From Hirundichthys speculiger (lineage: Eukaryota > Chordata > Actinopteri > Beloniformes > Exocoetidae): a stretch of 64,000 nt of DNA. A program made the position numbers and the translations under genes. The stretch is from the NCBI GenBank assembly GCA_018398805.1, contig JAGFBZ010000012.1, positions 1-64,000 on the forward strand, given 5' to 3'. Numbering within the stretch: position 1 is the stretch's first letter; the number at the start of each line of letters is the position of its first letter. The notes beneath the pieces are model-generated. The model was not told the origin of the DNA. It saw only the letters and a program-made list of their open reading frames with translations, and did not search any database. Shown piece after piece: positions 47,230 to 56,126 of this stretch.

Positions 47230-47535
47230 CTGGGATGGACTTGGAGTCCGGTCGCTGCTCCTTCACATGAGGAGGAGCCAGATGAGTTGGTTTGGACATC
47301 TCACCATTACACCTCCTAGATGTCTCCTTGGGCAGGTGTTTCAGGCATGTCTGAGAAGTCCCTGACGTAGACTCAGGACACATTGGAAACACCTTAGTGT
47401 CCTTCCAGAGGATCTGCAGGAGGTGGCTGGATAGAGGGAGGTCTGGAGCTCTCTGCTCAGGCTGATCCTGCGACATGAACTTTGATTGGTGGAAGTTAAG
47501 GACAGATGGATAGATGGACAACCAACAGAAGTAAA
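47230..47535 (+). pseudogene. Decayed LINE C-terminus
   Basis: The frame reads LGVRSLLLHMRRSQMSWFGH and PPRCLLGQVFQAC before a stop, and ends with a GATGGATAGATGG tail. It is the same family as 31629-32054 but on the forward strand and more diverged. Confidence 0.65.
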
Positions 47536-47811
47536 TCAAGTAATTGAGCATCACTTGATTTTCTCCAACCAAAACTACAGGTAGAGACAATTTAGCAGTC
47601 GCTGAATGTCAGAAGGGGACCCACTTCTAACATCTGGCCAGTTCTGTTCCACCTGGTGGAAAGGCTCTGGAGCCTGGTGGGCCTTGATCATACTTATGAC
47701 CATGGGCGAGCTGGTTCCTGGTGGATCTGGGGGGAACTGCAGTGCACTTGTTGAGGTCAGGTGCAGGACACTGGTCCAGCACACCAGCACCAGCTGGGGT
47801 CCAGCCTGAAG
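47536..47811. other. Unassigned DNA
   Basis: Overlapping ORFs without domains. Confidence 0.25.
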
Positions 47812-48660
47812 CAGAGACGCCGCAACGGGGTAGGCATACTAGGTGATTGCCTAGGGCCCCGAGCTGGAAGGGGCCCCAGGGCAGCGCTGACATTGGTTCT
47901 TTTGTCAATGACAAAATGACTGAACTGCTTTAGACACTGCAACAACGATATGTTGGAAACCCCCCAATAGGGTCTCCACTAGCTGTCACTGCCTAGTGTG
48001 TTAAGGAACCCCCGAGACACGGCTAATATCGATCCATATCAATGACACAACCTGAAACCTCAATAGACACTGCAGCGAGATATATGGAACCTCCCTAATG
48101 GGGCCCCGACTGCCCGTGGCCGGCTTTCTTCAGTACTTCAAACTCAAAATGAAGCGAGTGTATCCTTCAAGATACATAAAAAGAAAAAAAAGCAAGAAGA
48201 TGAAGGAAAAAGAGAACGGGAAAGAGCTAAATTTAAACGTGTATAATCTGACATTATTAAAAAAAAAAGTTATGATGCCACTTTGTCCCAGTCTAGTCTC
48301 ACGAAGCACAACTGCACATGACATGTTCACTGTGCTTTAGCCAAGCTTATTTAAACAGTAATTAACAGTAAGCTAACCACTAGCTAATTTGTATTTGGAA
48401 GAGGGCGATATCATATGTCTTCTTGAATTTTCTGCATGTCATGTAATATTTTTTTTTCTTGATTGTGTTTGTGTTAAACTTTGCATGTTTCAGTTGTGTT
48501 TATGTTATATTGTTTTTTAAGTTTTCTTACATCACTGTGCACCTCTGTTATTTAAAATATAAGATTTCTGGATTGAATGATCTTCGTGGTGTTTTTGGGC
48601 CGATAGGGCCCCCATGCTCACTCTGGCCTAGGGGCCCCAAGCTGACTAGAAACGCCCCTG
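47812..48660 (+). mobile_element. hAT-type nonautonomous element with perfect 8-bp duplication
   Basis: The exact duplication GCCTGAAG flanks the element (47804-47811 and 48661-48668). The ends are CAGAGACGCC and TAGAAACGCCCCTG, a CAG...CTG pair typical of hAT. Subterminal CCTAGGGCCCC and GGCCTAGGGGCCCC words mirror each other. Inside, the forward frame from about 48150 reads MKRVYPSRYIKRKKSKKMKE, like the start of hAT transposases that follow with a TTF/zinc finger, so it appears to be an internal-deletion derivative of an autonomous copy. Confidence 0.85.
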
Positions 48661-49650
48661 GCCTGAAGTTCTGGTCACAGTCACAGGCTGATGCTGAGGA
48701 AATGTTGAAGGTCAGCATCACTGCTTTAAGTCCGGCTGCTGAACCGCCTGGGCTCCGGTATAGATCCAGGGGGGATACCAGCCATCACTGTCCTTCTGTC
48801 TGTCCATTTGTGCTTCGTTGTCGGTGGTTTTAGTCCTCTCAGGGTTCTGGGAGTTGGATCAGGCTGTCAAAGAGGGCTGAAAGACACTTGCTATCAAAAT
48901 CACTCTTCAGAAACCTGTGGGTGACATCACAGCATGTTTGTTCAGTCCTTCTACTGCACTCACCTTCCTCACTGCTTAGTCTCTAGAGGATTGACCCCAG
49001 GGCCCGGTTCTGAGTAGGGGTGTCAGGTCTGTGAGGCGGCAACAATTATTTTTCCATCCCACAGAGCCTCAAGTGAGGAAGTTTCAGTGTCACTGGTCTG
49101 CATTAGTTCAGGATCTCTGTCTTCTCTCTCCTGAGTGGGCCCACTCATGCTGTTGACAGTCTCTCTGTTGAAACCCCAGCTCCCTCCTCGGTCCCTCCGT
49201 CTCCTCAGAGGACCGCTCTTCTCCACTTACCTTTTAAAACAGCCTCACCAGGCCTCCCACCCCCTCACCCATTCAATTGTTCTCTCTGCACTTTCCTTTA
49301 TTCTCTTCTCTCAATGTGTCTGCTGTTAACATGTCCTCTGGGTATCAAAGGGCACATAAATGAAACCAGTCATCATCATTCCACCCTCAGCTTCTGGTGC
49401 CACCCACCATCACATTAACATTGTTCTTTGTGGTGTAATTAGGCTGGCTTAACCTTTGAAGAACAAACTTGTAAAAGTAAAAAAATATCAGAAGTCAGAC
49501 AGGAGCAGAAAAAAGTATGTGAAGACTTTGGAATTTTTTTAAACAGTCATTTATTATAAAATGTGATCTGATCATCTTCTAACTGATAAACACAGTGTTT
49601 TATTTTAAAATCAGGCTGTTGATTCAACTCTGCAACACAAGCATCCATGC
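48661..49650. other. Unassigned DNA with L2-like trace
   Basis: CTCTTCAGAAACCTGTGGGT followed by GACATCACAG (about 48902-48932) recurs at 59542-59570 beside a reverse-transcriptase fragment, so a LINE remnant is likely here too. Nothing else was identified. Confidence 0.3.
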
Positions 49651-49674
49651 ACTTTATCCTGTACAGGATAAAGT
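49651..49674. repeat. 24-bp perfect palindrome
   Basis: ACTTTATCCTGT followed directly by its reverse complement ACAGGATAAAGT. It abuts the small inverted 28-bp array. Confidence 0.9.
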
Positions 49675-49873
49675 TGCAGTTCCTCCACTGACCACTAGAG
49701 GCTGCAGTTCCTCTACCGACCACTAGAGGCTGCGGTTCCTCTACCGACCACTAGAGGCTGCGGTTCCTCTACCGACCACTAGAGGCTGCGGTTCCTCTAC
49801 CGACCACTAGAGGCTGCAGTTCCTCTACCGACCACTAGAGGCTGCGGTTCCTCTACCGACCACTAGAAGCTGC
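49675..49873 (-). repeat. Small inverted array of the 28-bp unit
   Basis: About seven units of TGCGGTTCCTCTACCGACCA plus CTAGAGGC, the reverse complement of the 28-bp unit of 23698-31550. A TGCGG variant is shared by most units, which suggests that the units here amplified locally. Confidence 0.95.
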
Positions 49874-50984
49874 GGAGACACTTCAAATCAGTGGCTCCAA
49901 ACTCTGTTTTATCCCAGACCGCATCATCGCTGCGGTTACCATCATAGCGCGGTGATCCTTTTCTTTCTTAATCAGCCGTGCTGTCAGGTTTCCCGCTGGT
50001 TCCTGTTCTCTGTTTCTGACGTTCGGATCCTGTTTCTGGTCAGAACCAACCTGCTGTTGGTTCAGCAGCGCTGATTGAAGGGTGAAAGACACCATGAGTC
50101 TCTGGACTGGGAGTTCTGGGTCCGCTGGCTGGTCTTGTTGGTGGTGAAGGTCAGCTGACTGACCTGCTGGTTTGGTGTCGAAGCGTAGCTGCCATGCAAG
50201 GTCAAAACAGCCACTTTTGGTCGTTGAATCGCACATTTTTGTGTTAAAGTTGCATTTCTGTCAGCGCCGTGGAAAAGAACCTGCAGACAGAAGTGTCCTT
50301 GTCCATGTCACTTTGTGGAGCTGCAGATGTTTCCAGCAAGAAAACAAAGACGAGAATCCAAACAAAGCGACGCTCAGGGAATATTCAGTGTTGCTCGTAC
50401 CAGTGAGGATCCGAGCAAAAATGCCTTCACTGTGACCAAAAGCCAAGACGTGACTCAGGACTTTGGATCCAGTGGACCCTCCCAGAATCGGGCCCCATGT
50501 CCTCATTAAGAGCAACAAGAAGGAGAAAACAAACCGCTGCTTCCTTTCAACTTCAGTTCGAGACCGTGGGATGAGACGTCTGTTTCTGTGGCACTGCTTT
50601 TTTATTGTCGAGGCTGCAGCGTCCTTCAAATAAACTCGTTTTTACGGGCCATTGTTCAGATCCAACAGAGCTCCAAACGGACACGAGTCCAAACTGGAAC
50701 CAGCTGAACATCTGGATCTCAGTGCTGCGCGGCAAAAACCTCAAACAAACAGCAACAAATAAGCATTTTAAATGTTACATTATTTATTTAACCAAAAAAA
50801 TAATGACAATAACAATGACATGGGCAATACTTTACTGCTGATCGTCAGTTGAAGCAGATGTTGAGGCAGTTGGAGTCGGAAACATTGTGTCTTGGCACTG
50901 ATCTGTCCAATCAGATTAGTTCATTATCTGATTAAAAGAGGGAGAACAAAGTTTTTCACAAGATTGTATCTCCAGATGTGTCTG
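49874..50984. other. Unassigned DNA
   Basis: ORFs of 63-122 residues on both strands overlap. None shows a domain or splice pattern that I could support. Confidence 0.3.
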
Positions 50985-51629
50985 TTAGGGTTAGGGGTTA
51001 GGGGTTAGGGTTAGGGGTTAGGGGTTAGGCTTAGGGGTTAGGGTTAGGGGTTAGGGGTTAGGTTTAGGGGTTAGGGGTTAGGTTAGGGGTTAGGGTTAGG
51101 GGTTAGGGGTTAGGGGTTAGGGGTTAGGGTTAGGGGTTAGGGGTTTAGGGTTAGGGGTTAGGGGTTAGGGGTTAGGGGTTAGGTTAGGGTTAGGTTTAGG
51201 GTTAGGGGTTAGGCTTAGGGTTAGGGTTAGGGGTTAGGGGTTAGGGGTTAGGGGGGTTAGGGGTTAGGGGTTAGGGGTTAGGGGTTAGGGGTTAGGGGTT
51301 AGGTTAGGGGTTAGGGGTTAGGTTTAGGGGTTAGGGGTTAGGGTTAGGGTTAGGGTTAGGGGTTAGGCTTAGGGTTTAGGGTTTAGGGTTTAGGGGTTAG
51401 GCTTAGGGGTTAGGGGTTAAGGTTAGGGTTAGGGGTTAGGGTTAGTTTTAGGGGTTATGGTTAGGGGTTAGGGGATAGGGTTCGGGGTTAGGGTTAAGGG
51501 TTAGGGTTAGGGGTTATGGGTTAGGCTTAGAGGTTAGGGGTTAGGCTTAGGAGTTAGGGGTTAGGGTTAGGGGTTAGGGTTAGGGTTAAGGGTTAGGGTT
51601 AGGGGTTAGGGTTATGGTTAGGGTTAGGG
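50985..51629. repeat. Telomere-like TTAGGG/TTAGGGG tract, 645 bp
   Basis: The longest telomere-like tract of the window, with mixed TTAGGG and TTAGGGG units and scattered TTAGGC and TTATGG errors. Its G-rich strand is forward, opposite to the tracts at 39024 and 41889. Confidence 0.93.
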
Positions 51630-52215
51630 AAGGCCAACCACCGGATCTCCACTTATCTCCCTTTGCTCATCTCTAATTCTTTCATTCTTAATTAGAAACA
51701 GATAATGAGCCTCCACTTAAATTACCAGAGTGAAAGAAACAGTGAATCAGAAGCGTTGCCGCTCCATCCCTTCTACATTCGTATGGAAGCAGGCTGTGCT
51801 TTGCTCTTGTATCTTCTAAATGGCTCTGGGACCATTAGATGTGTTTTAGATGTGTTGTCCTGAGGTTATTTAGTAAATAGCCCCATTCAGCGAGGCCCAC
51901 TATAGTAATCAATAGTGTGGCAAAAAGCGTTTAAATTTCCGTCTCATGGAGTCACAGAAAGCCTACAATCTAGTGATGAAAACTCGTAGTTGTTGTTGGC
52001 TTTCCCTTTTTGTGCACAACCACAGAATCAAAGCCTTGTAACTCATTATTTATTGGTTTTGAAGCTTTTTCGGCACCAGCCGTTATTTTTTTGTCAGTCC
52101 GCGGAGGTTCCGGCTCCTCCTCTATCCCTGCCGTCCTTCATCCCACATCCGCCCGTCAAAACCCGGGCTGAAAAACGACTACACCCTTGTCTCCTCACGA
52201 ACAGAGTGAGGAAGG
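51630..52215. other. Unassigned DNA leading into a GC-rich patch
   Basis: From about 52090 to 52200 CpG-containing words become frequent (CCGCGGAGG, CATCCGCCCG), which could be the promoter side of the ORF that follows. Not proven. Confidence 0.3.
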
Positions 52216-52497
52216 ATGGGAGAAAAATGGACAGAGGCTCAGGTTTTTGACAGTTTGAACGATAGCTCGGAGGGCTCGCTGGAAAAACAGCGCGCATTAA
52301 AACACCTCCGTGAAATCCTGCAGGCCCTGAACTACTCCCAGACCGCGGGTGGTCTGGGAGGAGTCCAGTTTTGGGTCCAACACCCAAAACTGTCGGTGTG
52401 CTCCTCAGAGACAGGGCTTCCCTCAAAGAGGAAAGGAATCTGTCTCTTTGGATTGGCGTGCCTGTCTGACCGCTCATCCCGGTTCAAAAAAAAGTGA
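52216..52497 (+). CDS. Possible first exon of an unidentified protein
   Basis: The 93-residue ORF starts MGEKWTEAQVFDSLNDSSEG and continues SLEKQRALKHLREILQALNY, which reads like a soluble protein start with a charged amphipathic helix (about residues 20-40). The ATG has a strong context (A at -3, G at +4) and an in-frame TGA lies just upstream, so the start is well defined. I do not recognise the family. From about residue 43 the sequence runs through two perfect hairpins and becomes low in helical character, so a real coding part, if any, may end near there at a splice donor. No downstream exon was identified in the window. It could also be chance, or part of an unrecognised element. Confidence 0.3.
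   Translation: MGEKWTEAQVFDSLNDSSEGSLEKQRALKHLREILQALNYSQTAGGLGGVQFWVQHPKLSVCSSETGLPSKRKGICLFGLACLSDRSSRFKKK
52334..52396. repeat. Two adjacent perfect hairpins
   Basis: CTCCCAGACC ... GGTCTGGGAG (10-bp stem, 6-base loop) is followed about ten bases later by CAGTTTTGGGT ... ACCCAAAACTG (11-bp stem, 5-base loop). Both stems are exact. Confidence 0.85.
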
Positions 52498-52874
52498 GGA
52501 TTTATTTATTGATTTTTGTTGGCTGGTTTCACAGCCTTAACCCTCTCCTAACGCCAAAATAGCTGTCTGCAAAAATAACCACAACGTGTGTTTGAAGATA
52601 TTATGTCACAAACTCAAGATAAGACATGAGGGTGTTCAGCAGAAGTATAAAAATAGGTAGACATGAACAACAGAGTAGATGAAGATGCAATACAGCAGAA
52701 ATACGGTGAAATCTTCCACTTCTAGAGGTCATACATCGTAGTGAAAACCTGAACACTCTAGAAATCCATTCAAGAGCATCTCATCATTTATAGAAATATA
52801 TTTTCCTGTTGTGCAGCAGAGTTTCTAGTTTCCAGGGAGGTTTCTGAGGAGGAACAGTTCCACCTGGGATCATA
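52498..52874. other. Unassigned DNA
   Basis: No feature supported. Confidence 0.3.
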
Positions 52875-53199
52875 CAGTTAAAACCAGATGTTTACATAAA
52901 CTGTATAAAAAGACACATAACCTTTTTTTCTACCCGTCTTTTATTGTTTTTGGTCAGTTTAGATTACCACCATTACCACCATTATTTCTATTAGCTAAAT
53001 GCCAGATTAATGAGAGAGATAATCTTTCGTTACTTTCTTTAAAGTCAGAGTTTCCAGACACGAAGATGAGTCTGGGAAAGCCCAGGTGATGATGTTGTAG
53101 TTTTGGAGCTTCTGATTGTATTTTAAGGCCTCCAACATGCTGCTTCCTTATGTGACATCATTGGAAAATCATAAGCAAATCAGCCAAGATATCAGGAGA

Positions 53200-53779
53200 A
53201 CTGTGGACCTCCAGCAGTCTGGTTCATCCTGGTCCAGTTTCCAGATGTCTGAAGGAGCCTCGTTCATCTGCTCCAACAGTTCTCCACCAGTAGAACCACC
53301 ATGGGAACGTCCACCTTCATAGTCCTCAGGAAGGAGACGATTCTTGGTCTCAGAGATTAACCTGCTGCTGCTGAAGCTGGTCAGAAAAACCAGTCCTGGA
53401 CCAACATGGACTGAAGGACCACTCAGCCAGGAAGAAGACATTACTCCAGAAGAGACAGAACAGAGACAGATTACAGTTTGGAGATGCTCACAGGGACAAA
53501 GAGTTTCACTTCTGGAGACATGTCCCGGTCTGATGGACCTAAAACTGAACTGTTTGGACATGATGACCATCGTTACATCTGGAGGAGAAAGACCTGAGAA
53601 CACCATCCAGCTGTGGAGCACGGGGGTGGCAGCATCATGATGTGGGGGTGTTCAGCTGCAGGAGGGACTGGTGGACTTTCTCTAAATGGATGGAATAATG
53701 AGGAAAGAACATTATCTAAAATACTGAAGCAACATCTCCCTAGACAGCAGGAAGTTAAAGCTTGGACACTAAAGGGTCT
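53200..53779 (+). pseudogene. Tc1-like transposase remnant
   Basis: Word order follows a fish Tc1 transposase: first helix-turn-helix (VDLQQSGSSWSSF), linker with basic residues, then GHDDHRYIWRRKT, HGGGSIMMWGC and the LKQHLPRQQEVKAW segment. The first catalytic aspartate motif has become SDGPK-like and frames change several times. It continues after the solo LTR at 55427-55600, where the NDP and PQ(S)PDL(S)P-like words can be read. It belongs to a different family from the intact transposase at 44224. Confidence 0.75.
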
Positions 53780-54184
53780 TGTTGTGTTTAAATTTGGGCA
53801 TATCTTACTCATAAGAATACACTCAAATTATACTCTAAGGGCCTGATTTACTAAAGGTTTGCGTGCGTAAAAACGTGTGCAAACTTGACATCACCCGCAA
53901 ACCAATGTGCAAGCTGATCTACTAACAGCGTGCAAAGAGGACTGCGCCTCTCAAATGAGCAAAATAGCACACGCTGTTCATTTAGTACTTTTGCCCTGAT
54001 GAATAATCAATATGGGGCGTACCCGCCAGAAAGCGCTAAATACTGGGAGGGGAAAATGCAAATAGGTTCATTTACCACACGCAATGAGATTTACCAACCC
54101 TGAAAGTAATTGCGGGGATTGTGATTGCGTCTGTATTTAATACGTTCGAAAGGAAGGTGCTAATCTGCCCAGCATTACGCACCG

Positions 54185-54270
54185 ATGGCTGCTGTTATTG
54201 TGACAAGGAGGTGACATCGCCAAAATCAAAGAATACGCAGAGAGAGTCTTTCGGACTCGTGTAAATTTGT
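54185..54270 (+). pseudogene. Harbinger transposase N-terminal remnant, copy 2
   Basis: The frame starts MAAVIVTRR and meets a TGA where copy 1 has CGA. The downstream GAGAGAG run shows the same apparent 2-base loss as in copy 1. Only the N-terminal arginine-rich leader of a HARBI1-like transposase is left. Confidence 0.55.
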
Positions 54271-54485
54271 TTGGAATGAATGTAAAACCAGATAGTTGAA
54301 ACTTAAGGGCTGATTTGGAGCCGGTCACAAGCACATGCAAAAGGAGAAATATTTTATTTGAATGTTAAATCGAGTATTATTCAGCAAAAGGTTGCCACAG
54401 GAGGCACATTCATTTTTTTTATTTGTGATAATAAATAAATCACGTGTTTTCATGGAGAAAAAAGTGTTTCTTATTGTGCGCCTAC

Positions 54486-54887
54486 CTTGTTCTGCAGTTG
54501 GCTCTAGCGTGTCATACCCCAGTATCCCAGTTATCTGCTCCTCGCAGAAGGTGAGCTGCACCTGCTGCTCAATGCTGGTTAGAGGCATCTCTTCCCTCCA
54601 CCTGTCTTGTTTGCCGAAGTTTTATTAAAGGCCACTTTTTCTTTAGTTCTTCGCCTTATATCTTGCCACCTTCTTTTAACCTCATCTGCCGTTCTTTTTG
54701 TCTTACCAACTGCATTTATTCTATCGCAGATTTTCTCCCATATTGCGTTTCTTTTGGTGATGTTTAAATTTCTTTGCTGTAGTTCATGAATGTGTTTATT
54801 TGCCTCTTCCACTAATATCTCTAACTCCAACTCGTCAAATTTCATTTTGCGCTTGCGTCTATCCTGCTTTCCATTCAGACTCTCCAT
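54486..54887 (-). pseudogene. Harbinger Myb-like (NAIF1-like) protein, copy 2
   Basis: The 102-residue open part starts at 54887 and reads a basic leader (KQDRRKRKMKF), then a Myb/SANT-like domain of about residues 17-88: LEILVEEANKHIHEL, NAIWEKICDRINAVGKTKRT, ADEVKRRWQDIRRRTKEKV. It ends with the KTGGGK motif typical of Harbinger accessory proteins. The following conserved segment (LTSIEQQVQLTF, ITGILGYDTLEPTAEQ) lies in another frame, so a small indel near 54583-54600 breaks the gene, and a GTAGGCG donor follows at about 54485. In intact relatives this protein carries the transposase to the nucleus and to element ends. Confidence 0.75.
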
Positions 54888-55600
54888 GGCGCAAACCGTA
54901 AGACACGCAACACCTCATTTAAATACTGCGGTTTGCACCTGTTATCAATTGCGCGAGCATTCTTAGTTGATCACCCGCAAAACACACAACAACAGCACTT
55001 GCAAACTTTTTCAGTGCACACGCAATTTAGTACTCTTTATTTAGGATCTTAGTAAATCAGGCCCTAATTGTGTTCTGGTGATGCAGTCAATTCAGTTGTT
55101 AAACAAAGCACTGACAACCGACAGAGGTGCAAAACGGAGTTTTATTCTCCAAGTCTGCATGCAAATTCAGAGAGGTCATTACAGAATGCTGGATGGTTCA
55201 GAAATGACAAAGTCTCAGTAGGAAACAGTCGCCTTTAAACATCACATGAAAACATCAGGACCTTGGATAAGTTCTCTCGACGTCTACACGTCAAACTTAG
55301 CAGACTTGTTGGAGCCAGAACGATAACAAAACTGTGGCCTTCGAACACGCAGGAATCGAGACCAGAAGTCATGGACTCATGACACAGCACTTTAGCTCAA
55401 AATGCAATTTTTAACATTACAGGTCTTAAGATGGACGATGACCCTGAACACACCACCAGATTAGTTACTAAGAGGCTTTAGGACTACAGAGTCCATGTTC
55501 TGGAGTGGACACCACAAAGACCTGATCTCAGTCCTGGAGAACATCTGTGGTCAGAGCTGGAGACCTCCAAACCTGACTCAGTTCCTGCAGTTTTACTTCC

Positions 55601-55940
55601 ATCCATCACATTCTGTTTATCTGACTTCAGGTCATGGAAGGAGCACCTTAAACTGGGAGGTCCAGACCTCCTGGCCATGTCCTCCAGCTCTTCCAGGGGA
55701 ATTTTGAGGCATTCACAAGCCCACCAGTGTGTCCTGGATCTGCCCCAATGGCTACCTGCTGGTTAGACATGCCTGAAATATCTCTGTAAGGAGGTCTCCA
55801 GGAGGCACTCCAACCAGGTGCCACCTCAACTGGCTCCTCTCGATGTGGAGGAGCAGCGACTCTACTCTGGGTCTTTCTTTAATGGTGGAAGTTCTCATCC
55901 TCATTTCAGCTGCTTGAATCCATGATCTTGTTTTATTTAT
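55601..55940 (-). pseudogene. Decayed LINE C-terminus, reverse strand
   Basis: GGTCCAGACCTCCTGGCC, GTTAGACATGCCTGAAAT and CAACTGGCTCCTCTCGATG line up with the reverse-strand LINE at 31629-32054. Tail and frame are eroded. Confidence 0.65.
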
Positions 55941-56017
55941 TTTTTAAGCCTGCAATAATTCATGACCACGGGTGAGGATATGAACATAGACTGACCACTA
56001 AACTCTTTCATCTTTTG

Positions 56018-56055
56018 GGTTAGGGTAGGGGTTAGGGTTAGGGTTAGGGTTAGGC
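56018..56055. repeat. Short TTAGGG run
   Basis: GGGTTAGGGTAGGGGTTAGG and following TTAGGG units, ending directly at a long hairpin. Confidence 0.85.
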
Positions 56056-56126
56056 AGTGATGGTGGGGATTGTGGTGAACAATGACCTTAGGGTCGTTGT
56101 TCACCACAATCCCCACCATCACTGCC
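56053..56126. repeat. Long near-perfect hairpin (about 35-bp stem)
   Basis: GGCAGTGATGGTGGGGATTG at 56053 is matched exactly by CAATCCCCACCATCACTGCC ending 56126. The outer 30 bp pair without error; an inner TGACC/GGTCG with one G-T pair leaves a loop of about four bases. Confidence 0.93.

Larger units (their letters stand above)
53839..55064. mobile_element. Harbinger-type nonautonomous transposon, copy 2
   Basis: Same terminal repeats as copy 1 (GGGCCTGATTTACT / AGTAAATCAGGCCC) with TAA duplications at 53836-53838 and 55065-55067. It is 1226 bp. It keeps a longer Myb-like ORF than copy 1 and lacks the hAT/LINE material there. Relative to copy 1 it has about 57 extra bases near 54271-54328. 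Confidence 0.9.
53780..55421 (-). mobile_element. Solo LTR, split by Harbinger copy 2
   Basis: It begins TGTTGTG and ends ATTACA, with the 5-bp duplication GGTCT on each side (53775-53779 and 55422-55426). Without the Harbinger insert it is about 413 bp. On the reverse strand it has the usual LTR order: TG start, a TTTAAAGGCG box, an AATAAA signal (around 55140) and a CA end. No internal retroelement genes remain, as expected after recombination between two LTRs. Family (ERV or Gypsy) is not assigned. Confidence 0.8.
52875..55600 (+). mobile_element. Dead Tc1-like element interrupted by a solo LTR
   Basis: The left end is TA followed by CAGTTAAAACCAGATGTTTA, a Tc1-type terminus. From about 53200 decayed transposase follows (GTGGACCTCCAGCAGTCTGG, then EHGGGSIMMWGCSAAGGTGG). 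The sequence stops at AAAGGGTCT (53779) and resumes at 55427 with AAGATGGACGATGACCCTGAAC, the second catalytic region, ending near 55600. The right terminus is missing. Many frameshifts exist, so it cannot encode a transposase. Confidence 0.8.

Noticed and set aside
49883..50629. Overlapping ORFs of 117 and 122 residues on the reverse strand
   Set aside because: No domain, no consistent frame and no flanking signals.
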